Assembly (NCBI RefSeq): GCF_052119585.1
Contig: NZ_JBGQOJ010000007.1
Location: 1-64,000 of the forward strand
Source: JBGQOJ01 sp052119585
GTDB taxonomy: Bacteria > Pseudomonadota > Alphaproteobacteria > Rhodobacterales > Rhodobacteraceae
DNA: 64,000 nucleotides
Direction of reading: 5' to 3'
Under the pieces are notes generated by a model that searched no databases, was not told where the DNA came from, and saw only the letters and a list, made by a program, of their open reading frames with translations. The position numbers and the translations under genes are program-made. Positions 16,666-23,573 of the stretch are shown piece after piece; positions within the stretch are counted from its first letter, which is position 1, and the number at the start of each line of letters is the position of its first letter.

Positions 16666-17094
16666 GTGACGCAAAATGATATCGCGCCAGGTGACTGGCG
16701 AGAATTGAAGATTGACGGTTTCGTGGCGCTCATCGGCCCGCTTTTGCGTTCCACACACCCCGACGAAAGGAACATCTATGGACTACAGACGCATCAAAAA
16801 CACGAAAACCACATAGGGATCATTCATGGCGGTGTCTTGACCGGCATTTTGGACCAGGTGATCGCAATAACGGCATGGAACGCGGCGGATCGACACCCGA
16901 CAGTCACTGTCCAGATGGAAACCCGTTTTTTTGGGGCCGCCAGGGTTGGTGACTTTCTGGAAATCCGGCCATCGATCCGTCATGCGACACACAGTCTCAT
17001 CTTCGTCGATGCTGATATCACCTGCGGGGCAAAAATAATCGCAAGTGCCTCATCCGTCATGAAAATTTCAAAACAATCAGGACTGAAACAATGA
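16666..17094 (+). CDS. PaaI-type hotdog-fold thioesterase
   Basis: The 142-residue protein has the hotdog thioesterase pattern: HIGIIHGGVLTGILDQ (HGG motif with the following Asp) and VTVQMETRFFGAARVGD. Such enzymes hydrolyse acyl-CoA, often aromatic or small-acid thioesters. The start is GTG, three bases behind the stop of the fused ORF. It overlaps the CoA-transferase by four bases (ATGA), so the two form an operon that was probably once controlled by the IclR gene now reduced to a tail. Confidence 0.8.
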   Translation: MTQNDIAPGDWRELKIDGFVALIGPLLRSTHPDERNIYGLQTHQKHENHIGIIHGGVLTGILDQVIAITAWNAADRHPTVTVQMETRFFGAARVGDFLEIRPSIRHATHSLIFVDADITCGAKIIASASSVMKISKQSGLKQ

Positions 17095-18314
17095 GCGATC
17101 CCAAGGCAAGCAACCCGACAGGCCCACTGGCTGGTATCAAGGTTCTCGATTTCTCACGCATCTTGTCCGGCCCCTATGCAACCATGGTTCTGGCTGATCT
17201 TGGTGCCGAAGTCATCAAGGTCGAACCAATCGAAAAGGGCGATGAAACCCGCAACTTCCCGCCGTTCCAAGGCGGTCTAAGTCATTATTACATTGCGCTG
17301 AACCGCAGCAAGAAAAGCCTGTCGCTCGATCTGAAGTCCCCCGAAGGCTTGCAGATAGCCAAGGATCTGGCGCAACAAAGCGATATCGTTCTGGAGAATT
17401 TTCGCCCCGGCGTCATGGACCGGCTGGGCCTGGGATATGATACGCTGCGTGCATCAAATGAGCGGTTGCTTTACTGCTCGATCACCGGTTTTGGCACCGA
17501 TAGCCCGCATGGCGACAAGCCTGCGTTTGATATCGTCGCGCAAGCCCTGTCCGGCGTCATGAGCGTCAATTGCGAACCCGGTCAACCGCCCAACAAACTG
17601 GGCATTCCTTTGGGCGATATGGCTGGCAGCATCTTCTCGCTTTTCGGTCTGCTTGCCGCGCTGCACGAACGGAACAACACCGGACGCGGCAAGCATATCG
17701 AGGTCGCCATGCTCGACAGCCTGATCGCCATGCAGGGGTATTTGTCGCAAATCTATTTTGTGACAGGTCAAAGCCCGCAGCCTGTCGGCACGCGACATCC
17801 CAGCATTGTGCCCTATGGGTCGTTTGCGACATCTGACGGTCATGCGATTGTCGCCTGTCTGACGGAACGGTTCTGGCACAACTTTGCCCGCTGTCTGGGC
17901 CGGGAAGACCTGATCAGTGATCCCCGCTTTGCGCTCTACGAAGCGCGGCTCGCCAACCGCGATGCTCTAGAGTCCATTATCCACGCGCGAATGACTCAGA
18001 ACAAGACGGTCTACTGGCTTGAACGTCTGGAACAATTCGACGTTCCCAGTGCGCCGATCCTCTCTATCGGGCAGGCCCTCGAGCAGGATCACGTTGCAAA
18101 GCGTGGCCTTGTTGAAACGGTATCACATCCGCAAATCGGCGACATGAAACTAGTGCGCGGGCCTATCCGGTTTGATGGCATCGGTCCCGCCAAAGCAGGT
18201 GCGCCGGCCATGTTGGGCGAAAACACTTTCGAAATCCTGACGGAACAACTGGGGATCAGTTCCGCAGAAGTAGACAGACTGGTTTCAGCAGGTGTTGTGA
18301 AGGGTCCGCCTTGA
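17091..18314 (+). CDS. Family III CoA-transferase (CaiB/BaiF)
   Basis: The 407-residue protein is a family III CoA-transferase, moving CoA between carboxylic acids. It shows the N-terminal GIKVLDFSRILSGPYATM, GAEVIKVEP, LDLKSPEG, and the catalytic Asp in EVAMLDSLIAMQG. It is intact and full length. Its start overlaps the thioesterase stop. The substrate is unknown; the pair with a PaaI-type thioesterase suggests degradation of an organic acid through its CoA ester. Confidence 0.92.
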   Translation: MSDPKASNPTGPLAGIKVLDFSRILSGPYATMVLADLGAEVIKVEPIEKGDETRNFPPFQGGLSHYYIALNRSKKSLSLDLKSPEGLQIAKDLAQQSDIVLENFRPGVMDRLGLGYDTLRASNERLLYCSITGFGTDSPHGDKPAFDIVAQALSGVMSVNCEPGQPPNKLGIPLGDMAGSIFSLFGLLAALHERNNTGRGKHIEVAMLDSLIAMQGYLSQIYFVTGQSPQPVGTRHPSIVPYGSFATSDGHAIVACLTERFWHNFARCLGREDLISDPRFALYEARLANRDALESIIHARMTQNKTVYWLERLEQFDVPSAPILSIGQALEQDHVAKRGLVETVSHPQIGDMKLVRGPIRFDGIGPAKAGAPAMLGENTFEILTEQLGISSAEVDRLVSAGVVKGPP

Positions 18315-18432
18315 TCAGGGCCAGAACTATGTATCGCCCGATTGGCAAAGGGCAGCACACCGCGATCACTTCAATGACCCGACCAAGCGCCAGTATCAGC
18401 AGGTCGCCCTTCGCGCGCCGCCGCGCGTAAGG

Positions 18433-18889
18433 TCATGCATCGGCCCTTGGGCCGTCGGGCCTGCCCGCCAGTGGGCAGGTAAACCAGAACACGGTTTCCT
18501 TGTCGGGCTCGCTGTCATAGCCGATGGTGCCCCCCCATCGCTTCGGTCAGCTGGCGGGAAATGTTCAGTCCCAGCCCGGTGCCGCCTTTCTGGCGCGTAT
18601 CAGAACTGTCCGCCTGCGAGAACGGATGGAAAATCCTGCTGCGGAACTCTTCGGGGATGCCGGGGCCGACATTGCTGACCGAGATACGCACGTGGGATGG
18701 CAGAACCTCTGCCGTCAGACGAACCGTTGTGCCCTCGTGCGCGAACTTGCAGGCGTTCGACAGCAGATTGGTCAGCACCTGAATAACGCGCTTCTGGTCG
18801 GTCCAGATGTGCGCATCATCTTCGGAGGCGACAACCTCCAGCGCGACATCCCATTGCGACGCATATGGTCGCGTGAAATGAAGCTATAG
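18433..18889 (-). pseudogene. Histidine kinase fragment, truncated and frameshifted
   Basis: The minus strand encodes the ATP-binding end of a sensor histidine kinase: an N box (VLTNLLSNACKFA), a G1-like SNVGPGIP, an F box (IFHPFSQAD) and G2 (KGGTGLGLN). At the C7 tract 18530-18536 one base too many shifts the frame. The continuation GGTIGYDSEPDKETVFWF is in the next frame and ends at 18433. Upstream, an in-frame stop near 18889 cuts off the dimerisation domain. It is a non-functional remnant inside the island. Confidence 0.8.
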
Positions 18890-19004
18890 GTCTCCGATTA
18901 AACCGGAGCGATTGAATCAGCCTGCAAGCCAAATATCAATGGGGCGGAACCGCCGCTTACAATCAAAAGATATACCAGTCTCACAAGATCGAGTTTTTGG
19001 AGGG

Positions 19005-19060
19005 GTGCGTATTCCGATGACATCCGGCCATGAAAACGGCAGTGAAAACGGCAGTGAAAA
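19005..19060. mobile_element. IS21-like terminal remnant with 12-bp tandem repeat
   Basis: ATTCCGATGACATCCGGCCA (19011-19030) resembles the multiple terminal repeats of IS21-family elements. It is followed by TGAAAACGGCAG repeated at 19031-19042 and 19043-19054 and partly again. No transposase gene is attached. The assignment is by resemblance only. Confidence 0.35.
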
Positions 19061-19206
19061 AGTAGTCCGCGGAAGTGGCGTGACAATCTCGCGGTGGGCA
19101 GAGAAAAACTTTGCCACTTTGACCCTTTCTGGTAGCGGGGAGGGCGGGAGATTTTAGTCGTGGATTTGCATTTGAAGGTTCCAGCGCAGCAGAGCACATG
19201 CTGTTA

Positions 19207-19335
19207 ATAACGAGCACAAACGGTCTGCGGCCCAGAACGGCTTTTTTTCAAGATTCCCCGCTCCTCCTTGATAGTGCGGCTCTCGTGCCGAAGCCGTTCA
19301 TTCTCTTGGGCGAGGCTCAAAACCTTTGGAAAACG
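19207..19335 (-). pseudogene. IS3-family OrfA remnant
   Basis: The minus strand encodes LAQENERLRHESRTIKEE followed by RGILKKS, which matches the leucine-zipper end of IS3-family OrfA (typically ELxRLRxENxxLRxExxILKKA). Before and after it the similarity stops. It is a decayed transposase fragment at the right end of the island. Confidence 0.6.
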
Positions 19336-19366
19336 ATGACAACTGGGGCACTTTAAAAACAGTTGA

Positions 19367-19397
19367 TTTCGATACATTTTGAATCGTTTTCGATACA
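19367..19397 (+). promoter_or_regulatory. Candidate integrase arm sites, right pair
   Basis: TTTCGATACA occurs at 19367-19376 and 19388-19397, again 21 bases apart and in the same orientation as the left pair at 13719-13749. The pair lies about 85-115 bases inside the right attachment repeat. Confidence 0.65.
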
Positions 19398-19480
19398 ATT
19401 CGCCAAAGAACAACAAAATGCATTTTCTTAAAGTATTGAAAATAATCATTTTTTATGTCCTCACAAATCCGTGCCCGCCC

Positions 19481-19501
19481 CGATTCCAGGGTCGCCCACC
19501 A
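19481..19501 (+). repeat. attR: right direct repeat of the island
   Basis: This 21-base copy of the tRNA-Tyr 3' end (identical to 13636-13656) has no tRNA 5' part before it. Confidence 0.9.
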
Positions 19502-19639
19502 CGAATTTTTCCATAACAGAACATTGTGGCCGATCAGACTACGCGCAGCCGTCATTGGCCGTTCGGTGACAAGTCGTGGCTTTCGGGATTCCGCATTTGC
19601 GCCTATGATACAGAAAACCCGGTAGTTTCAGGAACGATT

Positions 19640-20644
19640 ATGGCCAAAGCCAAAGTTAAAGCCCGACCTTTCAACATCGTTATCGTCGGACAGAATGGAC
19701 GCCTTCAATACGAGGCCGTGCTGTTCGCCGCCTCCCTCCGGGAAAATGATCCGGACTTCAAAGGTCGTCTTTTCGTGGCCGAGCCGCAGAAAAATGCGCT
19801 CTGGCCGACGGACCCCACGATCAAGACCCCCGAAGTGCTGGACCTTCTGACAGAACTCGGCGCGGAAATATTGCCGTTTGAAAGCAAACATTTCGGGGCG
19901 GCCTATCCCTACGGCAACAAAATCGAGGCACTATTCGCATTGCCAAAGGATGAACCATTTGTGTTTTTTGATACCGACACGCTGATCACCGGGCCGCTTT
20001 CGACCATTCCCTTCGATTTTGACCGCCCAAGCGCGTCCATGCGGCGCGAAGGGACCTGGCCGGAACTGGAACTTTACGGCCCGGGATACAGCCAGATCTG
20101 GAAATCGCTTTATGACAAATTCGACTTACCGTTCGAGACGACGCTCGAGCTGACACAGCCCGACGAATACTGGGAACGGTATCTCTATTTCAATGCCGGA
20201 TGGTTTTTTTACCGCTGCCCGCATGAATTCGGACAACGTTTTCTGGACTACGCACTTGCAATCAAACATGACGCGCCATTGGAACTCGTCTGCCAATCCC
20301 TGAACCCGTGGCTGGATCAGGTCGCTCTGCCGCTTGTCATCCATTCGTTCGGTGGTGCACGGCATACAATCCCCGAGGGCCTGCTGGACGGAACAATATC
20401 GTGCCACTATCGGCTGTTGCCTCTGCTCTATGCCAGAGAATCGGACGCAGTCGTGGAGACACTTGAGGCAATCACAGCCCCGAACCGCATCAAGAAGATT
20501 GTAAAACAATATGACCCGATCAAAATGATGGTCTATCAGGGGCGCGGGCAAAGGGTGCGGGCGATGTTCGACCGTGCCGACCTGCCACCGCGCGAGCGAC
20601 AGATCCGCAACCAGATCAAACGAGAGAACCTCTGGATGCGTTGA
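19640..20644 (+). CDS. Putative GT-A type glycosyltransferase
   Basis: The 334-residue protein starts with NIVIVGQNGRLQYEAVLF, a Rossmann-like nucleotide-sugar binding start, and has a DxD motif in FVFFDTDTLITGP, as in GT-A glycosyltransferases. Later parts include YLYFNAGWFFYRCP and LNPWLDQVALPL. I chose the ATG giving MAKAKVKARPF; the 38-residue extension upstream reads from the att repeat region and is unlikely. The acceptor and sugar are unknown. It is the first chromosomal gene to the right of the island. Confidence 0.65.
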   Translation: MAKAKVKARPFNIVIVGQNGRLQYEAVLFAASLRENDPDFKGRLFVAEPQKNALWPTDPTIKTPEVLDLLTELGAEILPFESKHFGAAYPYGNKIEALFALPKDEPFVFFDTDTLITGPLSTIPFDFDRPSASMRREGTWPELELYGPGYSQIWKSLYDKFDLPFETTLELTQPDEYWERYLYFNAGWFFYRCPHEFGQRFLDYALAIKHDAPLELVCQSLNPWLDQVALPLVIHSFGGARHTIPEGLLDGTISCHYRLLPLLYARESDAVVETLEAITAPNRIKKIVKQYDPIKMMVYQGRGQRVRAMFDRADLPPRERQIRNQIKRENLWMR

Positions 20645-20790
20645 CCCAAAGGAGGCGCGTCCGCGCCATCACTCTTTTCTCTCCTCAGCTTCGCTTCGGC
20701 TCGGGTTTTGCCTGCGGCGCGGATATTTCAGACCAAAAAGACCCTATTCATTCTTCTCGGCCCAAATACTCCCGCGCGGAGCGCGAAACC
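20645..20790. repeat. Dispersed intergenic element (glycosyltransferase/VOC junction)
   Basis: GCGGATATTTCAGACCAAAAAG (20718-20739) and TTCTTCTCGGCCCAAATACTC (20751-20771) are inverted halves of the dispersed element, and the latter is followed by a small palindrome, CGCGCGGAGCGCG. The element lies between convergent genes. Confidence 0.65.
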
Positions 20791-20840
20791 GCACGAAGTG
20801 CTAAAAGGAACGACGCCGAAGGCGTCACTATGGGATCAGG

Positions 20841-21254
20841 TTAGGCGGCAAAGACCGCATTCATATCTGCAAAGCCCTTGACCTCGACGGGATTGCCCGA
20901 TGGGTCACGGAAGAACATGGTCCACTGCTCTCCGGGTTCGCCCTTGAACCGGACAGAGGGCGCGATGATGAAATCCGTTTGCGCCGTTTCCAATCGTCCC
21001 GCCAGCGACACCCAGTCCTCCAGATGCAGAATCACCCCGAAATGCGGCATCGGAACCATATGGTCCCCGACTTTGCCGGTAGCAGCATTGGCAAAAGGTG
21101 TTCCAAGATGCAGCGAAATCTGGTGTCCGAAGAAATCGAAATCAACCCAGGTCTCTGTGCTGCGGCCTTCTTTGCAGCCCATGATCTCTCCGTAAAAAAG
21201 GCGGGCTTCGTCCAGATCTGTGACATGATAGGCAAGGTGGAAGGGGGTCAACAT
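20841..21254 (-). CDS. VOC (glyoxalase/bleomycin resistance) family protein
   Basis: The 137-residue protein has the VOC pattern: FHLAYHVTDLDEARLFY with the metal-binding His, FFGHQISLHL, and the last Glu in DPSGNPVEVKGF. VOC enzymes are metal-dependent isomerases, dioxygenases or binding proteins; the activity here is not known. The ATG giving MLTPFHL has AAAGGAG upstream; longer frames reach into the divergent metY promoter. Confidence 0.85.
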   Translation of the reverse strand: MLTPFHLAYHVTDLDEARLFYGEIMGCKEGRSTETWVDFDFFGHQISLHLGTPFANAATGKVGDHMVPMPHFGVILHLEDWVSLAGRLETAQTDFIIAPSVRFKGEPGEQWTMFFRDPSGNPVEVKGFADMNAVFAA

Positions 21255-21390
21255 TATCGGCTCCTTTTCGGCTGAACCTGTTCTGCCCGAAGTTTCGCTC
21301 CGCGACCAGCGTTCCGTGCGGGGCCTGTTGCCGGATCGGTTCCATTCCCCTAGGCTTTGCCCTGACATATTTACTCGGGGAGAGACCACC

Positions 21391-22683
21391 ATGAGCGACG
21401 GACCAACCTACGGCTTTGACACTTTACAGATACACGCGGGCTCTCGTCCCGATCCCGCCACGGGCGCGCGGCAAACACCGATCTATCAAACCACCGGTTA
21501 TGTGTTCCGGGACGCCGATCATGCGGCGGCGCTGTTCAATTTGCAGGAAGTCGGCTTTATCTATTCGCGCCTGACCAACCCGACCGTCGCCGTTCTGCAA
21601 GAACGCATCGCGACGCTGGAGGGGGGCGCAGGTGCGGTTTGTTGCTCCTCGGGACATGCCGCCCAAATCATGGCGCTGTTTCCGTTGATGGCACCGGGCA
21701 TGAATGTTGTGGCCTCGACCCGGCTTTACGGCGGCACGGTCACCCAATTCGGTCAAACGATCAAGCGTTTTGGCTGGTCCGCGAAATTTGTCGATTTCGA
21801 CGATCTTGACGCGGTAAAGGCGGCGATCGACGACAACACCCGCGCCGTTTTCTGCGAGGCTGTTGCCAACCCCGGCGGCTACATCACTGATCTGGATGCA
21901 ATTTCCGCTATTTCCGACGCTGCCGGCCTGCCGCTGATCGTCGATAACACCTCGGCGACGCCATACCTGTGCCGCCCGATCGAGCATGGCGCGACGCTGG
22001 TTGTGCATTCCACGACCAAATACCTGACCGGTAACGGCACGGTCACCGGCGGCTGTGTAGTCGACTCGGGTAAGTTTGACTGGTCCGCCTCGGACAAATT
22101 CCCGTCGCTGTCCGCGCCAGAGCCGGCATACCACGGGCTGAAGTTCCACGAGACCTTCGGCAATCTGGCCTTCACCTTTCACAGCATTGCCATTGGCCTG
22201 CGCGATCTGGGCATGACGATGAACCCGCAAGGCGCGCATTACACCTTGTTGGGCATCGAAACCCTTTCGCTGCGGATGGATCGCCATGTGGAAAACGCAG
22301 TGAAAATAGCCAACTGGCTAGAGAAAGACCCGCGCGTCGATTACGTCACCTACGCGGGCCTGCCGTCCTCGCCCTATTATGACCGCGTCGCCAAAATTTG
22401 CCCCAAGGGCGCCGGTGCCTTGTTTACCTTTGCAGTCAAGGGCGGCTACGAGTCCTGCATGAAGCTGGTCGATAGTCTGGAGATCTTCAGCCATGTGGCC
22501 AACCTTGGCGATACGCGGTCGTTGATTATCCATTCCGCATCGACCACCCACCGCCAGTTGACCGCTGAACAGCAAAAGGCCGCAGGGGCCGCGCCGAATG
22601 TTGTGCGTGTGTCTATCGGGATCGAAGACGCCAACGATCTGATCGCCGATCTGGATCAGGCGCTGGCGAAGGCCACGGCATAA
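21391..22683 (+). CDS. metY: O-acetylhomoserine aminocarboxypropyltransferase (sulfhydrylase)
   Basis: The enzyme makes homocysteine from O-acetylhomoserine and sulfide in direct-sulfhydrylation methionine synthesis. The 430-residue PLP protein shows YGFDTLQIHAG, ARQTPIYQTTGYVF, IYSRLTNPT, the PLP-binding Lys in VVHSTTKYLTGNG and GDTRSLIIHSASTTH near the end. The start giving MSDGPTYGF has GGGGAGA upstream. A strong terminator follows. Confidence 0.94.
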   Translation: MSDGPTYGFDTLQIHAGSRPDPATGARQTPIYQTTGYVFRDADHAAALFNLQEVGFIYSRLTNPTVAVLQERIATLEGGAGAVCCSSGHAAQIMALFPLMAPGMNVVASTRLYGGTVTQFGQTIKRFGWSAKFVDFDDLDAVKAAIDDNTRAVFCEAVANPGGYITDLDAISAISDAAGLPLIVDNTSATPYLCRPIEHGATLVVHSTTKYLTGNGTVTGGCVVDSGKFDWSASDKFPSLSAPEPAYHGLKFHETFGNLAFTFHSIAIGLRDLGMTMNPQGAHYTLLGIETLSLRMDRHVENAVKIANWLEKDPRVDYVTYAGLPSSPYYDRVAKICPKGAGALFTFAVKGGYESCMKLVDSLEIFSHVANLGDTRSLIIHSASTTHRQLTAEQQKAAGAAPNVVRVSIGIEDANDLIADLDQALAKATA

Positions 22684-22692
22684 ATCAACGAC

Positions 22693-22723
22693 GGGGCGGC
22701 GGAACATCCTGCCGCCCCTTTTT
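22693..22723 (+). terminator. Rho-independent terminator of metY
   Basis: GGGGCGGC (22693-22700) pairs with GCCGCCCC (22711-22718), followed by TTTTT. It lies ten bases after the metY stop and abuts the end of the convergent SIMPL gene. Confidence 0.85.
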
Positions 22724-22725
22724 CG

Positions 22726-23412
22726 CTATTCGATCAGGGCGAAGACCACGGTGACATTGGCCTCGACGCTCACCTCGCCCTGCGCGACGGGAACGCCGCC
22801 ACTGTCGCGCATCATTGATGCTTCCATCATCATCTTGGGCTGGGCATAGCCACCCTGCTCGTCGATCGAGATCACATCCCCCAAGGTCACCTTTGCGGCG
22901 GTGGCAAACAACACCGCCTTGCGCTGGGCATCGGCAACGGCGCGCTTGCGGGCCTCGTCCATCGCCGGTTCCTGCAGGCCGAAACTCAGCCCCTGGAACA
23001 TATTCGCGCCATCCTGCACCACTGCGTCAAGCACACTGCCCAGACTGTCCAGCGCCCGCACCCGAACGGTGATCATGTTGCTGGCCACGAAACCCACGAC
23101 GGTCGGCGGCTGGCCGTTCTCGTAGGTGCGGTTGTCCCAACGGGGTTGCAGGCTCACGCCGCTTGTCTGCATATCGCGCGGCTCTATGCCGGATTTTTCC
23201 AGTTGCGCCAATACCATAGCCGCGGCGGAATTGGTGGCAGCCATCGCTGCGGCGGCGGTCACGGCATCCGATGTGACACCCAGACTGATCGTCGCAAGAT
23301 CGGGCGCCGCATCGACGCGGCCGGTGCCTGTGACGGTGATGCGGCGCGCGGCGTCTTCGGCAAAGGCAGGGAACGCCATCATCATGGCAAGGGCAAGGAT
23401 GGTAAATCGCAT
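22726..23412 (-). CDS. SIMPL domain (DUF541) periplasmic protein
   Basis: The 228-residue protein has a signal peptide (MRFTILALAMMMAFPAFA) and then ITVTGTGRVDAAPDLATI, the hallmark start of SIMPL/DUF541 proteins, and EARKRAVADAQRKA in the centre. Some members are linked to oxidative stress protection; the function of most is unknown. It is convergent with metY. Confidence 0.88.
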   Translation of the reverse strand: MRFTILALAMMMAFPAFAEDAARRITVTGTGRVDAAPDLATISLGVTSDAVTAAAAMAATNSAAAMVLAQLEKSGIEPRDMQTSGVSLQPRWDNRTYENGQPPTVVGFVASNMITVRVRALDSLGSVLDAVVQDGANMFQGLSFGLQEPAMDEARKRAVADAQRKAVLFATAAKVTLGDVISIDEQGGYAQPKMMMEASMMRDSGGVPVAQGEVSVEANVTVVFALIE

Positions 23413-23573
23413 GGCAAAGTCCTTATGTTATTGTTTCACGATACGAAGATAAGACGTGCGCCACACCCCGTTTCTTGGGTCTTTTTGTTGGCCTCGGCGG
23501 AAACCTGCTATACTCATATCGCGCGGGGGCAGGTGACTCCCGATGTATTTATCTAATGTGATAGAGCTATGGC

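Larger units (their letters stand above)
18890..19480. other. AT-rich gene-free right end of the island
   Basis: No complete gene is visible in these 590 bases. They hold the IS21-like repeats (19005-19060), the IS3 OrfA remnant (19207-19335) and the right arm sites (19367-19397). AT content rises sharply from about 19320 to 19470, matching the integrase end of the island. Confidence 0.6.
13636..19501. mobile_element. Genomic island integrated at tRNA-Tyr
   Basis: A 5.9-kb segment is bounded by identical 21-bp direct repeats, the 3' end of tRNA-Tyr at 13636-13656 and a copy at 19481-19501. A tyrosine recombinase gene starts 94 bases inside the left end. Candidate arm-type binding sites occur near both ends. 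The left and right parts are visibly more AT-rich than the flanking genome, while the middle (15697-18890) has host-like GC content. It contains an IS91-type recombinase fused to an IclR tail, a thioesterase, a CoA-transferase, a histidine kinase fragment and IS scars. It is too small and too decayed for a prophage. Confidence 0.88.

Noticed and set aside
13636..19501. Prophage
   Set aside because: The island has an integrase but no capsid, terminase, lysis or replication genes.
21255..21390. SAM-II riboswitch upstream of metY
   Set aside because: This class is frequent upstream of methionine genes in alphaproteobacteria, but its conserved sequence blocks are not visible here.
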